Below, one piece after another: positions 29,430 through 39,140 of a stretch of 64,000 bases of DNA (position 1 is its first letter; every line of letters begins with the position of its first letter). The stretch comes from Lysobacterales bacterium. GTDB lineage: Bacteria; Pseudomonadota; Gammaproteobacteria; Xanthomonadales; Rhodanobacteraceae. The notes beneath the pieces are model-generated. The model was given only the letters and a program-made list of their open reading frames with translations. It ran no database searches and had not been told where the DNA came from. The translations under genes and the position numbers were made by a program. The DNA lies in assembly GCA_014338185.1 (NCBI GenBank), contig QUBV01000004.1, positions 1 through 64,000 on the forward strand, read 5' to 3'.

Positions 29430-32354
29430 TCAATTCCCGGGTGTCGGTCGTGACAGGGGCTGCTCGATTTCGGCCATGAGGAACGGGTCGGGCGGAGTCA
29501 TGGTCGCCACGAGCCGGCGCGCGGCCTCGCGCTCGCGCCGGGCCGTGGCACCTTGTCCGCGAGCGTCGGCGATGTGCGCGAGCAGTGCATGCAGGCGCGC
29601 ACGCATCGTGGCATCGTCGGGCGCGTGTTGTTCGCGCTCGGCCAGCACCGTGGTCGCCAGCGCATGCGCCTCGTCCAGCCGCCCCAGGCGCAGCAGCGCT
29701 TCGGCGCGCGTGGCTTGCGCGACCGGCAGGCGCGGCTCGTCGGCGGCGATGCCCTTGAGCGTGGCGATGGCGGCGTCGACCTCCTGCAAGGCCTGCTGGG
29801 CCTGGCCCGCATGATTGAGCGCGATCGCCCAGGAAACACGCACATAGGCGCCTTCGCGCGGCGGGCTGGCGGGGGAAAGCGCGATGTCGACGGCACGGCG
29901 GCCGTAATCGAGCGAGCGTGTGGAATGACCGCGGCGCATTTCCAGCTGCGACAGCGAATTGAGATCGCTCATCACGATCGGGTGGCGTTCGCCGACCGCC
30001 TTGCGATGCAGCGCGAGCGCATGCTGGATCAAGGGTTCGGCCTCGTCATAGCGGCCCTGCTGGATCAACACGGTGGCGAGGTTGTTGCTCATGGTGGCTG
30101 CGGCCGGGGTGTCGGACTGGCCGAGCTTGCGATGGATCTCGATCGCTTCGCGGAACGCCGCTTCGCCATCGGCGGGGCGGCGGCGCGCGAACGCGAGCAT
30201 GCCGAGCGAGTTGAGTGTGTTGGCGGTCATCGGGTGGACGGAGCCGAAGTTCGTGCGCTGGATGCGCAGCGCGTCCTCGAGCGCGGCACGTGCTTCCTCG
30301 TAGCGACCCTGGGGACGCAGGGTCGCGCCGAGAACCTGCTGGGTCTCGGCCACCGCGGGGTGGTCGGCACCGAGGCGCTGGCGGCGGATCTCCAGGGCCT
30401 GGCGCAATGCGGCTTCGGCCTCCTTGCTGTGCCCGCCTTGCGCGAGTGCGGCGCCGTAGTCGTTGAGCATGAGGGCCACGCGGGTATCGGCGTTGCCGTA
30501 GAGGCTGCGTGCATCGGCCAGCGCCCGTTCGAACGTGGTGGTCGCCTCATCGAAGCGCGCCAGGCGTGTCAGCACGAGGGCTTCGAACTGGCGGTCGCGG
30601 GCCTGTTCGGCACGCGTCGATGAGCCCTGCGCCAGATCCAACTGCAGCGCCGCGCGCGTATCGGCCAGCGCCTCGTCGAAGCGGCCCTGCTTCTCCCGCA
30701 ACTGCGCACGCTCGACCAGCGCGCGTGAATGCAGCGCCGGTGTGGCGCTGGTCTGCGGCAGCACGGCATCCAGTTCGTGCTCGGCCTCGTCGATACGGCC
30801 CAGCTCGCGCAACACCGCCACCCGTTCGAGCGCGGCGCGCGCGGCGGCCACCGGGTTGGTCGTTGCCAGCGTGCCATGCGCTGCACCGAGCAGGGTCTCG
30901 GCCTCGGTGTACTGGCCCAGCTGTGCGTACAGCGTGCCCAGTGTCACCTGCATCTCGCCGCGCAGTTCGGGTTGGTCCGCCAGCTGCGTGTCGATGCGCT
31001 CACGGCCGCGGTCGAGCAGTTCGCGTGCGGTCACGCGCGCACCCGCCGCCGTGTCCGGGCTGCTGGCATCGAATACGCTGGTGAGGAACGCCTGCGCCGC
31101 GCGTGCAAGCGCGGCTTCGCTGGCGGCGCGGCGCGCCTGCCACAGCGCGAGCGCGGTGGCCGTGAGCACCGCGAGCAGGGCCAGCACCGCGACGGCGCTG
31201 GCGGCGCGGTGGCGTGCGACGAAGCGGCGCAGACGGTAGCTGGCGCTGTCGGCGCGTGCGGCGATCGGGCGGCCATCGCGCCAGGCCTGCACGTCGGCTG
31301 CGAGCGCCGTCACCGTCGCATAGCGGCGCGTGGGGTCGGCGTCGGTGGCCCGCGCGACGATGATCGCGGCGTCACCGCGCACGCGCGCTGCGGGAATGGC
31401 CCTGCGCGTGGCCGCGTCGGCGCCGGCCCGGGCGCGCACCAGCCAGCCCGAGATGGCGCCGCTGCCGCGCGCGCCGTCGAATCGCGCGCCGGTGAGCAGT
31501 TCGAACAGCAGTGCACCAAGCTGGTAGATGTCGGTCGCGGTGGTGGTGGCATCGCCGCGCAGTTGCTCCGGCGCGGCATAGGCGCGCGACACGAAGCGCT
31601 GCTGCGTGCGGGTGTGCTCGTCCGCCTCGTCGGCGAGCAGGCGGGCAATGCCGAAATCGAGCAGCCGCGCATGGCCCTCGCCGGTGATGAGCACGTTCTC
31701 GGGCTTGATATCGCGGTGCACGATGAGGTGGCGGTGGGCGTGGGCGACCGCATCGCACAACTGCAGCCATGCCGCGATGCGCGCAGTCAGGCTGGCCGAC
31801 GACTGCGCCAGCCACTGGCGCAAGCCCAGTCCGTCGATGTACTCCATCACAAACCAGGGTTGACCCTCGTCGCTGACCCCGCCGTCGAGCAGGCGCGCGA
31901 TGTTGGGGTGCTCCAGCTGCGACAGGATCTGCCGCTCGCGGCGAAAGCGCGCCAGCACCGCCACCGAGTCCATGCCGCGCTTGATGAGCTTGAGCGCGCC
32001 CCGCTGCGTGTAACCGTCGCCCGCGCGCTCGACCAGGTACACCGTGCCCATGCCGCCGTGGCCGAGCGTGCGCTGGATGCGCCATGTGCCGAGCCTGCTG
32101 CCGCAGGCCAGTTCGTCTTCGGGCGCACCGGCGGCCACCAGGCGCGCGGCGAGCGCGCCGGCCTCGCCATCGAGCAGGCTCGGCGCCTGCGTGGCCAGCA
32201 GCGCGTGCAACTCGGCGGCAAGTGCCGCATCGCCGGCGCAGCGCCGGGCGATCCAGGGCGCGCGTTCGGCCTCGTCCACATCCAGTGCCTCGCGCAGCAG
32301 CCCATAGGCGCGCCAGCGGCGCCGGGTCGAATCATCGGCATTTTCGGTTGTCAT
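29430..32354 (-). CDS. Membrane Ser/Thr protein kinase with TPR sensor domain
   Basis: A 974-aa protein. Residues 90-360 are a Hanks-type kinase: glycine loop GHGGMGTVY, K122, HRDIKPEN (D215, N220), DFG (233-235) and APE (261-263). One membrane helix follows (386-405), then about 560 residues of tetratricopeptide repeats on the other side of the membrane. The first 80 residues form a small helical domain seen in such kinases. It lies directly upstream of the ECF sigma gene, suggesting a pair in which the kinase activates the sigma factor. The signal bound by the TPR part is unknown. Confidence 0.93.
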   Translation of the reverse strand: MTTENADDSTRRRWRAYGLLREALDVDEAERAPWIARRCAGDAALAAELHALLATQAPSLLDGEAGALAARLVAAGAPEDELACGSRLGTWRIQRTLGHGGMGTVYLVERAGDGYTQRGALKLIKRGMDSVAVLARFRRERQILSQLEHPNIARLLDGGVSDEGQPWFVMEYIDGLGLRQWLAQSSASLTARIAAWLQLCDAVAHAHRHLIVHRDIKPENVLITGEGHARLLDFGIARLLADEADEHTRTQQRFVSRAYAAPEQLRGDATTTATDIYQLGALLFELLTGARFDGARGSGAISGWLVRARAGADAATRRAIPAARVRGDAAIIVARATDADPTRRYATVTALAADVQAWRDGRPIAARADSASYRLRRFVARHRAASAVAVLALLAVLTATALALWQARRAASEAALARAAQAFLTSVFDASSPDTAAGARVTARELLDRGRERIDTQLADQPELRGEMQVTLGTLYAQLGQYTEAETLLGAAHGTLATTNPVAAARAALERVAVLRELGRIDEAEHELDAVLPQTSATPALHSRALVERAQLREKQGRFDEALADTRAALQLDLAQGSSTRAEQARDRQFEALVLTRLARFDEATTTFERALADARSLYGNADTRVALMLNDYGAALAQGGHSKEAEAALRQALEIRRQRLGADHPAVAETQQVLGATLRPQGRYEEARAALEDALRIQRTNFGSVHPMTANTLNSLGMLAFARRRPADGEAAFREAIEIHRKLGQSDTPAAATMSNNLATVLIQQGRYDEAEPLIQHALALHRKAVGERHPIVMSDLNSLSQLEMRRGHSTRSLDYGRRAVDIALSPASPPREGAYVRVSWAIALNHAGQAQQALQEVDAAIATLKGIAADEPRLPVAQATRAEALLRLGRLDEAHALATTVLAEREQHAPDDATMRARLHALLAHIADARGQGATARREREAARRLVATMTPPDPFLMAEIEQPLSRPTPGN

Positions 32355-32447
32355 GGCTGTGTCAGCGTGCGTCGCGATGGCGTGGGCAGGGGGTTGTCGC
32401 GCAAACGGCGGGTGGGGCGTGGCGCGGGCACGACGGGCGAGGCGTGG

Positions 32448-33116
32448 TCATGCAGGCAAGCCGGCGCGCCGCGCGAAGATCGCGAAGCTGTTGAACGGCG
32501 TGCCGTGCCACAGTGGTTGCACCTCGACGTCGAGGCCGGCCGCGCGCAGCGGCGATTCGATTTCCTCGCGCAGCGGATAGTGCCGCACGCGCGTGGGCAT
32601 CCAGCCGAGCCGGTGGATGAGCCATTCCTCGGCGCGCGTGAGCTGGAAGCGCCAGCCCGGTGTGCGCAGCACGCTGCGCACGACGAGGCACGCGCCGGGT
32701 GCGACGCGTGCGGCGGCCTCGCGCAGCAACAGCGGTTGCTGCTCGCGTCCCAGGTAGTGCAGCACGTCGACCAGTGCGACGTGTCCCGCGAACGCTGGCA
32801 GCACCTGCGCCTGCGCCGCATCGAGATGGAACTGCGCCAGGCCGGCCGCGGCGTGGCGTGCCGCCGCGACCTTGGCCGCATCCGAATCCAGCCCGTGGTA
32901 GGCGCCACGCCAGCCGCATTCACGCAGGTACAGGCCGAGCAGGGCCAGTCCGCAGCCGATGTCGAGCAACGGCCGCGGATCATCGAGCAGCATGTGCGCG
33001 CTGGTCGCGAACACCGGATCGTGGCGCAGCTTGCCGCGGGCATAGCCCTGCTGGAAGCGCGTGGCGAAACGCCGGGCGACGCGTTCGCTGGCGGCAAGGT
33101 CGACCGGGGCTGGCAT
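32448..33116 (-). CDS. Class I SAM-dependent methyltransferase
   Basis: A 222-aa soluble protein with the SAM motif LLDIGCGLALLG (near residues 49-60) and a second motif YHGLDSDAAKV. The family layout fits small-molecule or lipid methyltransferases, but no substrate can be named. ATG 33116 is preferred over an upstream TTG. It is divergent from slyD across 130 bp. Confidence 0.85.
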   Translation of the reverse strand: MPAPVDLAASERVARRFATRFQQGYARGKLRHDPVFATSAHMLLDDPRPLLDIGCGLALLGLYLRECGWRGAYHGLDSDAAKVAAARHAAAGLAQFHLDAAQAQVLPAFAGHVALVDVLHYLGREQQPLLLREAAARVAPGACLVVRSVLRTPGWRFQLTRAEEWLIHRLGWMPTRVRHYPLREEIESPLRAAGLDVEVQPLWHGTPFNSFAIFARRAGLPA

Positions 33117-33186
33117 GACGGGGTCCGGGGGGAGCAACGGCGCAGCCTAGCCCAAGCCGCGGCCATCCGCTCCGCGGCTGGCGGCG

Positions 33187-33215
33187 GTGACGGACTGCGT
33201 CACGCCTGCTATGCT
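33187..33215 (+). promoter_or_regulatory. slyD promoter with palindromic -35 region
   Basis: -35 GTGACG (33187-33192), 17-bp spacer, -10 TATGCT (33210-33215). The -35 is one arm of the inverted repeat GTGACG-n5-CGTCAC (33187-33203), which could be an operator. Confidence 0.5.
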
Positions 33216-33246
33216 CGCGCGCTTTTTTCATGATGCGGAGCGCGTA

Positions 33247-33735
33247 GTGAACGTCGAGGCCAACAAGGTCGTGTCCTTCCATTACAGCGTGAGCGACGGC
33301 GGCAGCGAGCCCGTGGATTCCTCGCGTGAGCGCGGCCAGCCGCTGAGCGTGCTGATCGGCCACGGCAACATCATCCCGGGACTGGAGCAGGCGCTGCTCG
33401 GACGCGCGGTGGGGGAGCGCTTCGAGGTGAGCGTGGAGCCGGCGCAGGCCTACGGCGAGCGTCGCGCCAACTTCACCCAGCGCGTGCCCAAGAAGTATTT
33501 CGACCATGCCGAGCGCCTGCGCGCAGGCGACGTCACCGTGCTGCACACGCGCGAAGCCGGACCGCGCAGCGTGGTCGTGCTCAAGGTCGGGTCGAGCGTG
33601 ATCGATGTCGACCTCAACCATCCACTGGCGGGCAAGACGCTCACCTTCGATGTCGAGATCACCGCGATCCGTGATGCCAGCGAGCAGGAAATCGAGCACC
33701 GCCACGCGCACGGCGCAGGCGGGCACGAACACTGA
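33247..33735 (+). CDS. slyD: FKBP-type peptidyl-prolyl isomerase, SlyD-like
   Basis: A 162-aa cytoplasmic prolyl isomerase and chaperone. The FKBP core with inserted flap domain is recognisable (HGNIIPGLEQALLG, AYGERRANF, NHPLAGKTLTFDV). The tail HRHAHGAGGHEH is histidine-rich, as in nickel-binding SlyD. GTG 33247 follows GGAG and gives the usual N-terminus; the frame extends further upstream without family similarity. Confidence 0.92.
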   Translation: MNVEANKVVSFHYSVSDGGSEPVDSSRERGQPLSVLIGHGNIIPGLEQALLGRAVGERFEVSVEPAQAYGERRANFTQRVPKKYFDHAERLRAGDVTVLHTREAGPRSVVVLKVGSSVIDVDLNHPLAGKTLTFDVEITAIRDASEQEIEHRHAHGAGGHEH

Positions 33736-33776
33736 CGCAACGCCGGCGGCCGCGCCTGCGGGCGCGCACCGCAGGC

Positions 33777-34265
33777 TCACAGCATGCGCTTGCCATAGCG
33801 GAAGTGCTGCCCCCACCAACCCTCGTCGAGGCGGTCCAGGCGCACGGTGCCGCCTGAATTGGGCGCGTGCACGAAGCGGCCATCGCCAACGTAGATGCCG
33901 ACGTGGTCGATGCGGCGGCCGCTGGCAAAGAACACGAGGTCACCCGACTGCAGCGCAGCCGGCGCGAGGCGCTGGCGGCCGAGTTCGGCCATCGCGGCGG
34001 ACTGGCGCGGCAGCGACATGCCCGCGGCATCGCTGAACACGTAGCTGACCAGACCGCTGCAGTCGAAGCCACCCTCGGGCGTGTTGCCACCCCAGCGATA
34101 GGGCGTGCCGACCAGTGACATCGCGCGGAACAGCACCGCGTTGGCCGCATCGACACGGGCGCTGCCGGCCATGGGTGGCGCCGGCGGGCGCGAGGGCGTG
34201 CTGGAGCAGGCGCCGAGCAGGACGGCCAGTGCGGCGAGGGTCGGTGTGAGCGGGCGGACGGCCAC
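33777..34265 (-). CDS. NlpC/P60-family lipoprotein (cell-wall endopeptidase)
   Basis: A 162-aa lipoprotein with lipobox LLGAC (C20) and an NlpC/P60 domain. Catalytic residues are C69 (FDCSGLVSYVF), H121 (HVGIYVGDG) and H133. It likely cleaves stem peptides in the periplasm, like Spr/MepS. GTG 34265 gives a clean lipoprotein signal; no strong ribosome site is seen. Confidence 0.9.
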   Translation of the reverse strand: MAVRPLTPTLAALAVLLGACSSTPSRPPAPPMAGSARVDAANAVLFRAMSLVGTPYRWGGNTPEGGFDCSGLVSYVFSDAAGMSLPRQSAAMAELGRQRLAPAALQSGDLVFFASGRRIDHVGIYVGDGRFVHAPNSGGTVRLDRLDEGWWGQHFRYGKRML

Positions 34266-34349
34266 CGATGAACGGTCGCTTGGGGCGGACGTGCGGTCAG
34301 GCGCTGCGGCGCAGCAACCGTCGCTGCTGCGCCGGCATGACAGCGCGCG

Positions 34350-34667
34350 TCAGCCGTTGGCGACGCAGAGTGTCAACTTTGGACGTTTTGGCTCGGCGGC
34401 GACCGGGGCCGGTGCGGCCTCGGCTTCGAGCAGGTCCTCGTAGGTGTCGCGCAGGCTGTCTTCGAAGCGGGCGAGCCGGTCGTGGGCCGCGGCAACCACC
34501 GGCAGCGCCAGGCGTTCGGCGTCGAGCAGGCGGTGCACCAGGTCGCGTTGCGCCGCGGAAAAGTCCGGGTCGCGCTGGGCCTCGTCGAGCGCGCAGATCA
34601 GTGCCGCGAGCCAGCCGGCATTGGGAGCGCGCAAGGCGAGCAGGACTTCCGGAGTGGCGACTTTCAT
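34350..34667 (-). CDS. Small hypothetical protein
   Basis: A 105-aa mostly helical protein, charged, without signal peptide or membrane helix. It begins MKVATPEVLLALRAP and ends KRPKLTLCVANG. I do not recognise a family. ATG 34667 has GGGGG upstream. Its start faces the dadA-like gene, 77 bp apart. Confidence 0.6.
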   Translation of the reverse strand: MKVATPEVLLALRAPNAGWLAALICALDEAQRDPDFSAAQRDLVHRLLDAERLALPVVAAAHDRLARFEDSLRDTYEDLLEAEAAPAPVAAEPKRPKLTLCVANG

Positions 34668-34732
34668 GGTGGACCCCCGTGGCTGTTCCGCCAAGGTCTT
34701 TGCAGGAACGATGCCAGCCGTGGCGCGGGGCA

Positions 34733-34738
34733 TACAAT
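34733..34738 (+). promoter_or_regulatory. -10 element suggesting leaderless transcript of dadA-like gene
   Basis: TACAAT followed by GCGCCG ends 6 bp before the ATG at 34745, so transcription would start at about the start codon. No Shine-Dalgarno is visible before that ATG. Confidence 0.4.
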
Positions 34739-34744
34739 GCGCCG

Positions 34745-36022
34745 ATGAACACGCGCCCGGATTGCGACGTCCTCATCCTCGGCGGAGGCGTGATCGGCCT
34801 TGCCAGTGCCTGGTACCTGCTCGCGGCCGGACGCGGCGTGACCGTGCTCGACCAGGGGACGGTGGGCTGCGGCAGCTCGCACGGCAACTGCGGCACGCTC
34901 ACACCCAGCCACGCCACGCCGCTGGCGCTGCCGGGCACGCTGGGCACCGCGCTGCGCTGGCTGCTGCGGCCCGATGCGCCGCTGCGCATCAAGCCGCGCG
35001 CCGACCCTGCACTGGCGCGCTGGCTGTTCGAATTCGCGCGCCGCTGCAACTGGCGCGCCGCCGCGCACAGCGCGGCCGCGCGGCTGCCGCTGCTGGAATT
35101 GTCGCGGCAGCTCATCGGGCAGCTCGTGCACGAGCAGGCGCTGGATTGCGAGTTCGCCACCTCGGGCACGCTCAACGTCTACCGCGACGCGCGCGGATTC
35201 GAGCGCGCCTGCCGCGAGCACGAGCGCCTGGCCGACCACCTGCCGCCCTACGAGGTGTTGGACGGCGCCGCCACGCTCGCGCGCGAACCCGCGCTCAAGC
35301 CCGGGGTTGCGGGCGCGTTCTTCAATCCCGGCGATGCCTGCCTGCGGCCCGACCGCTATGTGGCCGAACTCGCGCGCATCGTGCGCGCGCATGGCGGCAC
35401 GATCATCGAGGGCGCACGCATCGAGCGCATCGAGCGCGATGGCAAGCGCATCACCCGGGTGGCCACCAGCCAAGGTGCGTATCGCGGCCATGAGGTGGTG
35501 CTCGCGCTCGGGGCATGGTCGCCGCGCTTTGCGCGCATGCTCGACCTGCGCCTGCCGATCCAGCCCGGCAAGGGCTACTCGATCACCTGGACACGGCCAC
35601 GCCAGTGTCCGCGCACCCCGCTCAGCCTCAAGGAACCGAGCGTGTGCGTGACGACCTGGGGTTCGGGCTACCGGCTCGGCAGCACCATGGAGTTCGCGGG
35701 CTTCGACACCAGCCTCAACCGCACCCGCCTGGAGGCGCTGCGCCGCGGCGCGGCGCAGTTCCTGCACGAGCCCGAGGGCGGCGAGAGGGTCGAGGAGTGG
35801 TACGGCTGGCGGCCGATGACCTGGGACGACCTGCCGATCCTGGGTCGCGCGCCGCACCTGGACAACCTCGTGCTCGCGACCGGGCACGGCATGCTCGGCG
35901 TGAGCATGTCGGCCGGCACCGGCTTGCTGGTGAGCGAGATCGTGGCCGGGCGCGCGCCCTCGCTCGCGATCGATGCGTACGCGCCCACGCGTTTCCACGG
36001 CCGCGCGCTGCAGGCGGCATGA
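34745..36022 (+). CDS. dadA: D-amino-acid dehydrogenase-like FAD oxidoreductase
   Basis: A 425-aa flavoenzyme of the DAO superfamily. The FAD-binding motif is LILGGGVIGLASAWYL (residues 10-25), and C-terminal motifs WYGWRPMTWDDLPILG and LATGHGMLGVSM fit DadA. It would oxidise D-amino acids to 2-oxo acids and feed electrons to the membrane chain. A related amine or proline oxidase is possible. No alanine racemase is beside it; glutathione reductase follows after 22 bp. Confidence 0.82.
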   Translation: MNTRPDCDVLILGGGVIGLASAWYLLAAGRGVTVLDQGTVGCGSSHGNCGTLTPSHATPLALPGTLGTALRWLLRPDAPLRIKPRADPALARWLFEFARRCNWRAAAHSAAARLPLLELSRQLIGQLVHEQALDCEFATSGTLNVYRDARGFERACREHERLADHLPPYEVLDGAATLAREPALKPGVAGAFFNPGDACLRPDRYVAELARIVRAHGGTIIEGARIERIERDGKRITRVATSQGAYRGHEVVLALGAWSPRFARMLDLRLPIQPGKGYSITWTRPRQCPRTPLSLKEPSVCVTTWGSGYRLGSTMEFAGFDTSLNRTRLEALRRGAAQFLHEPEGGERVEEWYGWRPMTWDDLPILGRAPHLDNLVLATGHGMLGVSMSAGTGLLVSEIVAGRAPSLAIDAYAPTRFHGRALQAA

Positions 36023-36044
36023 GCGGCGGCCAGGGGAGTACGCG

Positions 36045-37388
36045 ATGAGCGATTCATTCGACCTGTTGGTGCTGGGCGCGGGCTCGGGCGGCATCGCGAT
36101 GGCGATCCGCGCGGCGCGCCACGGCGCGCGGGTGGCGCTGGTCGAGGCGCGCGCGCTGGGAGGCACCTGCGTCAACGTCGGCTGCGTGCCGAAAAAGGCC
36201 ATGTGGCTTGCGGCCGAACTCGCGCAGGCGCAGCGCGTCGCGCAAGCAGTGGGTTTTGCGCTGCAGCCGGGCGCACTGCGCTGGGACGAGTTCATCGCGC
36301 GGCGCAGCGCCTACATCGACAACATTCACGCGAGCTATCGCCAGCGTTGCGCCGAACTCGGCATCGAACTCGTGAGTGGCCACGGTCGTTTCAGCGCGCC
36401 GCACCGCGTCGTGGTGGGCGGGCGCGAGCTGCAGGCGCCGCACGTGCTCATCGCCACCGGCGCGCAGGCGCGGCGCGAGGCGATGGCCGGCGGCGCGCTC
36501 GGCATCGACTCGGATGGCTTCTTCGCCTTGCGCGCGTGCCCGCGGCGCATCGCGATCGTCGGCAGTGGCTACATCGCGGTCGAGCTGGGCGGTGTGCTCA
36601 ACGCGCTCGGCGCACAGGTCACCCTGGTCGCGCGCAGCGAGCGCCTGCTGCGCCATTTCGATCATGAGATCACCGCCGAGCTCGCGCAGGCGCTGCAGCA
36701 GCACGGCATCACGCTCGCGTTCTCGCGCCGGTTGTCGCGCGTCGAGCGGGCGGCCGATGGCTATGCCTTGCACATGGCGCAAGGGCCGGCGCTGGGTGGC
36801 TTCGATGAACTGTTGTGGGCCACCGGGCGCGTGCCCAACACGCGCGACTGTGGCCTGGAGACGACCGGGATCGCGCTCGATGCGCGCGGCTGCATCGACA
36901 TCGACGCCTGGCAGAACACCAATGTGGCCGGCCACTATGCGGTGGGTGACGTGACCGACCGGGTCGAGCTCACGCCCGTCGCGATCGCCGCCGCGCGGCG
37001 ACTGGCCGACCGCCTGTTCGGCGGTCAGGCCACGGCGCGGCTGGACTACTCCAACATCCCCACCGTGGTGTTCGCGCACCCGCCGGTCGCCACGGTCGGT
37101 CTGACCGAACAGCAGGCGCGCAGCGCGCATGGCGATGCGGTGCGCGTGTATCGCACCCGCTTCCGCCCGATGCTCACGGCGCTCGCCGGCGGCAGCGAGC
37201 GCACCTTCATGAAGCTCGTGTGCGTGGGCGCGGAGGAACGCATCGTCGGCATCCACCTGCTGGGCGTGGCCGCCGACGAGATCCTGCAGGGCTTCGCGGT
37301 GGCGCTCAGGATGGGTGCGCGCAAGGCCGACTTCGACGCGACCGTGGCGATCCATCCGACCTCGGCCGAGGAACTGGTGCTGATGTGA
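36045..37388 (+). CDS. gor: Glutathione reductase
   Basis: A 447-aa FAD enzyme that reduces glutathione disulfide with NADPH in the cytoplasm. The FAD loop is GAGSGG, the redox disulfide is C42/C47 in GGTCVNVGCVPKK, the NADPH fold has GSGYIAVELGG, and arginines after the second strand (ARSERLLRHFD) fit NADPH preference. The C-terminal catalytic base is H437 in HPTSAEEL. ATG 36045 follows AGGGGAG. The length matches E. coli Gor (450). Co-transcription with the dadA-like gene is likely. Confidence 0.93.
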   Translation: MSDSFDLLVLGAGSGGIAMAIRAARHGARVALVEARALGGTCVNVGCVPKKAMWLAAELAQAQRVAQAVGFALQPGALRWDEFIARRSAYIDNIHASYRQRCAELGIELVSGHGRFSAPHRVVVGGRELQAPHVLIATGAQARREAMAGGALGIDSDGFFALRACPRRIAIVGSGYIAVELGGVLNALGAQVTLVARSERLLRHFDHEITAELAQALQQHGITLAFSRRLSRVERAADGYALHMAQGPALGGFDELLWATGRVPNTRDCGLETTGIALDARGCIDIDAWQNTNVAGHYAVGDVTDRVELTPVAIAAARRLADRLFGGQATARLDYSNIPTVVFAHPPVATVGLTEQQARSAHGDAVRVYRTRFRPMLTALAGGSERTFMKLVCVGAEERIVGIHLLGVAADEILQGFAVALRMGARKADFDATVAIHPTSAEELVLM

Positions 37389-37403
37389 GCGCCCGCGCGC
37401 GCG

Positions 37404-39011
37404 TCACATGCGGAACACGCCGAAACGGCCCGGCTCGATCGGTGCGTTGATCGCGGCGGACAAGCCAAGGCCCAGCACGCGGCGCGTGTCGGCCGGGTCG
37501 ATGATGCCGTCGTCCCACAGCCGTGCGGTGGCATACCAGGGATGGCCCTGGTGCTCGTATTGCGCGCGGATCGGCGCCTTGAACGCTTCTTCCTCGTCCT
37601 TGGACCAGGACTTGCCGGCGGCCTCCAGGCCATCGCGCTTGACCGTGGCGAGCACGCTCGCGGCCTGCTCGCCGCCCATCACGCTGATGCGTGCATTGGG
37701 CCACATCCACAGGAAGCGCGCGCCGTAGGCGCGCCCGCACATCGCATAGTTGCCCGCGCCGAAGCTGCCGCCGACCACCACGGTGAACTTGGGCACGTGC
37801 GAGCAGGCCACCGCGGTGACCATCTTGGCGCCATCCTTGGCAATACCCGCCTGCTCGTACTTCTTGCCGACCATGAAGCCGGTGATGTTCTGCAGGAACA
37901 CCAGCGGCACGTTGCGCTGGTTGCACAGCTCGATGAAGTGCGCGCCCTTGAGCGCGCTCTCCGAAAACAGGATGCCGTTGTTGGCGATGATGCCGACCGG
38001 ATAGCCGTGGATGTGGGCAAAGCCGGTCACCAGCGTCTTGCCGTAGCGCGCCTTGAACTCCTGCAACTGCGAGCCATCCACGATGCGCGCGATCACCTCG
38101 CGGATGTCGAATGGCTTGCGCGTATCGGCTGGCACGCAGCCATACAGCTCGCTCGCGGGATGCAGCGGCTCGCGCGGTTCCTGCACCGCGAGCGGCATCG
38201 GCTTGCGTCGGTTGAGGCTGGCGATGATGTCGCGCGCCAGTTCGAGCGCGTGGGTGTCGTTCTCGGCGAAATGGTCGGCCACCCCCGACACCGCGGTGTG
38301 CACGTCGGCGCCGCCGAGCGTTTCGGCATCGACCACCTCGCCGGTCGCGGCCTTCACCAGCGGCGGGCCGCCGAGGAAGATCGTGCCCTGTTCCTTGACG
38401 ATGATGGTCTCGTCGCTCATCGCCGGCACGTAGGCGCCGCCCGCCGTGCACGAGCCCATCACCACCGCGATCTGGGCGATGCCGGCCGCGCTCATGCGCG
38501 CCTGGTTGTAGAAGATGCGGCCGAAGTGCTCCTTGTCGGGAAACACCTCGTCCTGCAGTGGCAGGAACGCGCCGCCCGAATCGACCAGGTAGATGCACGG
38601 CAGGTGGTTTTCGAGCGCGACTTCCTGCGCGCGCAGGTGCTTCTTCACCGTCATCGGGAAGTAGGTGCCGCCCTTGACCGTGGCATCGTTGGCGATCACC
38701 AGCACCTCGCCGCCATGCACGCGACCGATGCCCGCGATGAGGCCCGCGCACGGCGCCGCGTCGTCGTACATGCCATGCGCGGCCAGTGGTGACAGCTCGA
38801 GGAATGGCGAGCCCGGATCGAGCAGCGCGCGGATGCGTTCGCGCGGCAACAGCTTGCCGCGCTCGGTGTGGCGCGCACGCGCCTTGTCACCACCGCCCTG
38901 GGCCGCCTGCGCGAGCAGCGCGCGCCACTGTTCGGTGGCGGCCTGCAGATGGGCGGCGTTGGCGGCGAATTCGGCGGAGCGCAGATCGAGCGCGGAACGG
39001 ATCACGGACAT
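37404..39011 (-). CDS. mccB: Methylcrotonyl-CoA carboxylase beta (carboxyltransferase) subunit
   Basis: A 535-aa acyl-CoA carboxylase carboxyltransferase. Motifs [43 protein letters not shown] and [13 protein letters not shown] are typical of MccB/LiuB, which carboxylates 3-methylcrotonyl-CoA in leucine breakdown. The biotin-carrying alpha subunit is not adjacent and the enoyl-CoA hydratase and lyase genes are missing from the window. isovaleryl-CoA dehydrogenase lies 8 kb away. A propionyl-CoA type specificity is less likely. Confidence 0.88.
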   Translation of the reverse strand: MSVIRSALDLRSAEFAANAAHLQAATEQWRALLAQAAQGGGDKARARHTERGKLLPRERIRALLDPGSPFLELSPLAAHGMYDDAAPCAGLIAGIGRVHGGEVLVIANDATVKGGTYFPMTVKKHLRAQEVALENHLPCIYLVDSGGAFLPLQDEVFPDKEHFGRIFYNQARMSAAGIAQIAVVMGSCTAGGAYVPAMSDETIIVKEQGTIFLGGPPLVKAATGEVVDAETLGGADVHTAVSGVADHFAENDTHALELARDIIASLNRRKPMPLAVQEPREPLHPASELYGCVPADTRKPFDIREVIARIVDGSQLQEFKARYGKTLVTGFAHIHGYPVGIIANNGILFSESALKGAHFIELCNQRNVPLVFLQNITGFMVGKKYEQAGIAKDGAKMVTAVACSHVPKFTVVVGGSFGAGNYAMCGRAYGARFLWMWPNARISVMGGEQAASVLATVKRDGLEAAGKSWSKDEEEAFKAPIRAQYEHQGHPWYATARLWDDGIIDPADTRRVLGLGLSAAINAPIEPGRFGVFRM

Positions 39012-39082
39012 GGGGCAGCCTGCTGGCGTCAATCACATCGATGGTAGGCGATCCACGCGCGTCGCGTCACGCATGCGCCGCC

Positions 39083-39116
39083 CAAAAACAACATCGGCCG
39101 CGAGTGCGGCCGATGT
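39083..39116 (-). terminator. Strong rho-independent terminator of the lipoprotein gene
   Basis: An 11-bp perfect stem (ACATCGGCCGC / GCGGCCGATGT) with a 4-nt loop is followed on the minus strand by TGTTTTTGGG. It starts 25 bp past the lipoprotein stop and isolates it from mccB. Confidence 0.9.
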
Positions 39117-39140
39117 CGTCGATCACCGATGGCGGGGCCG

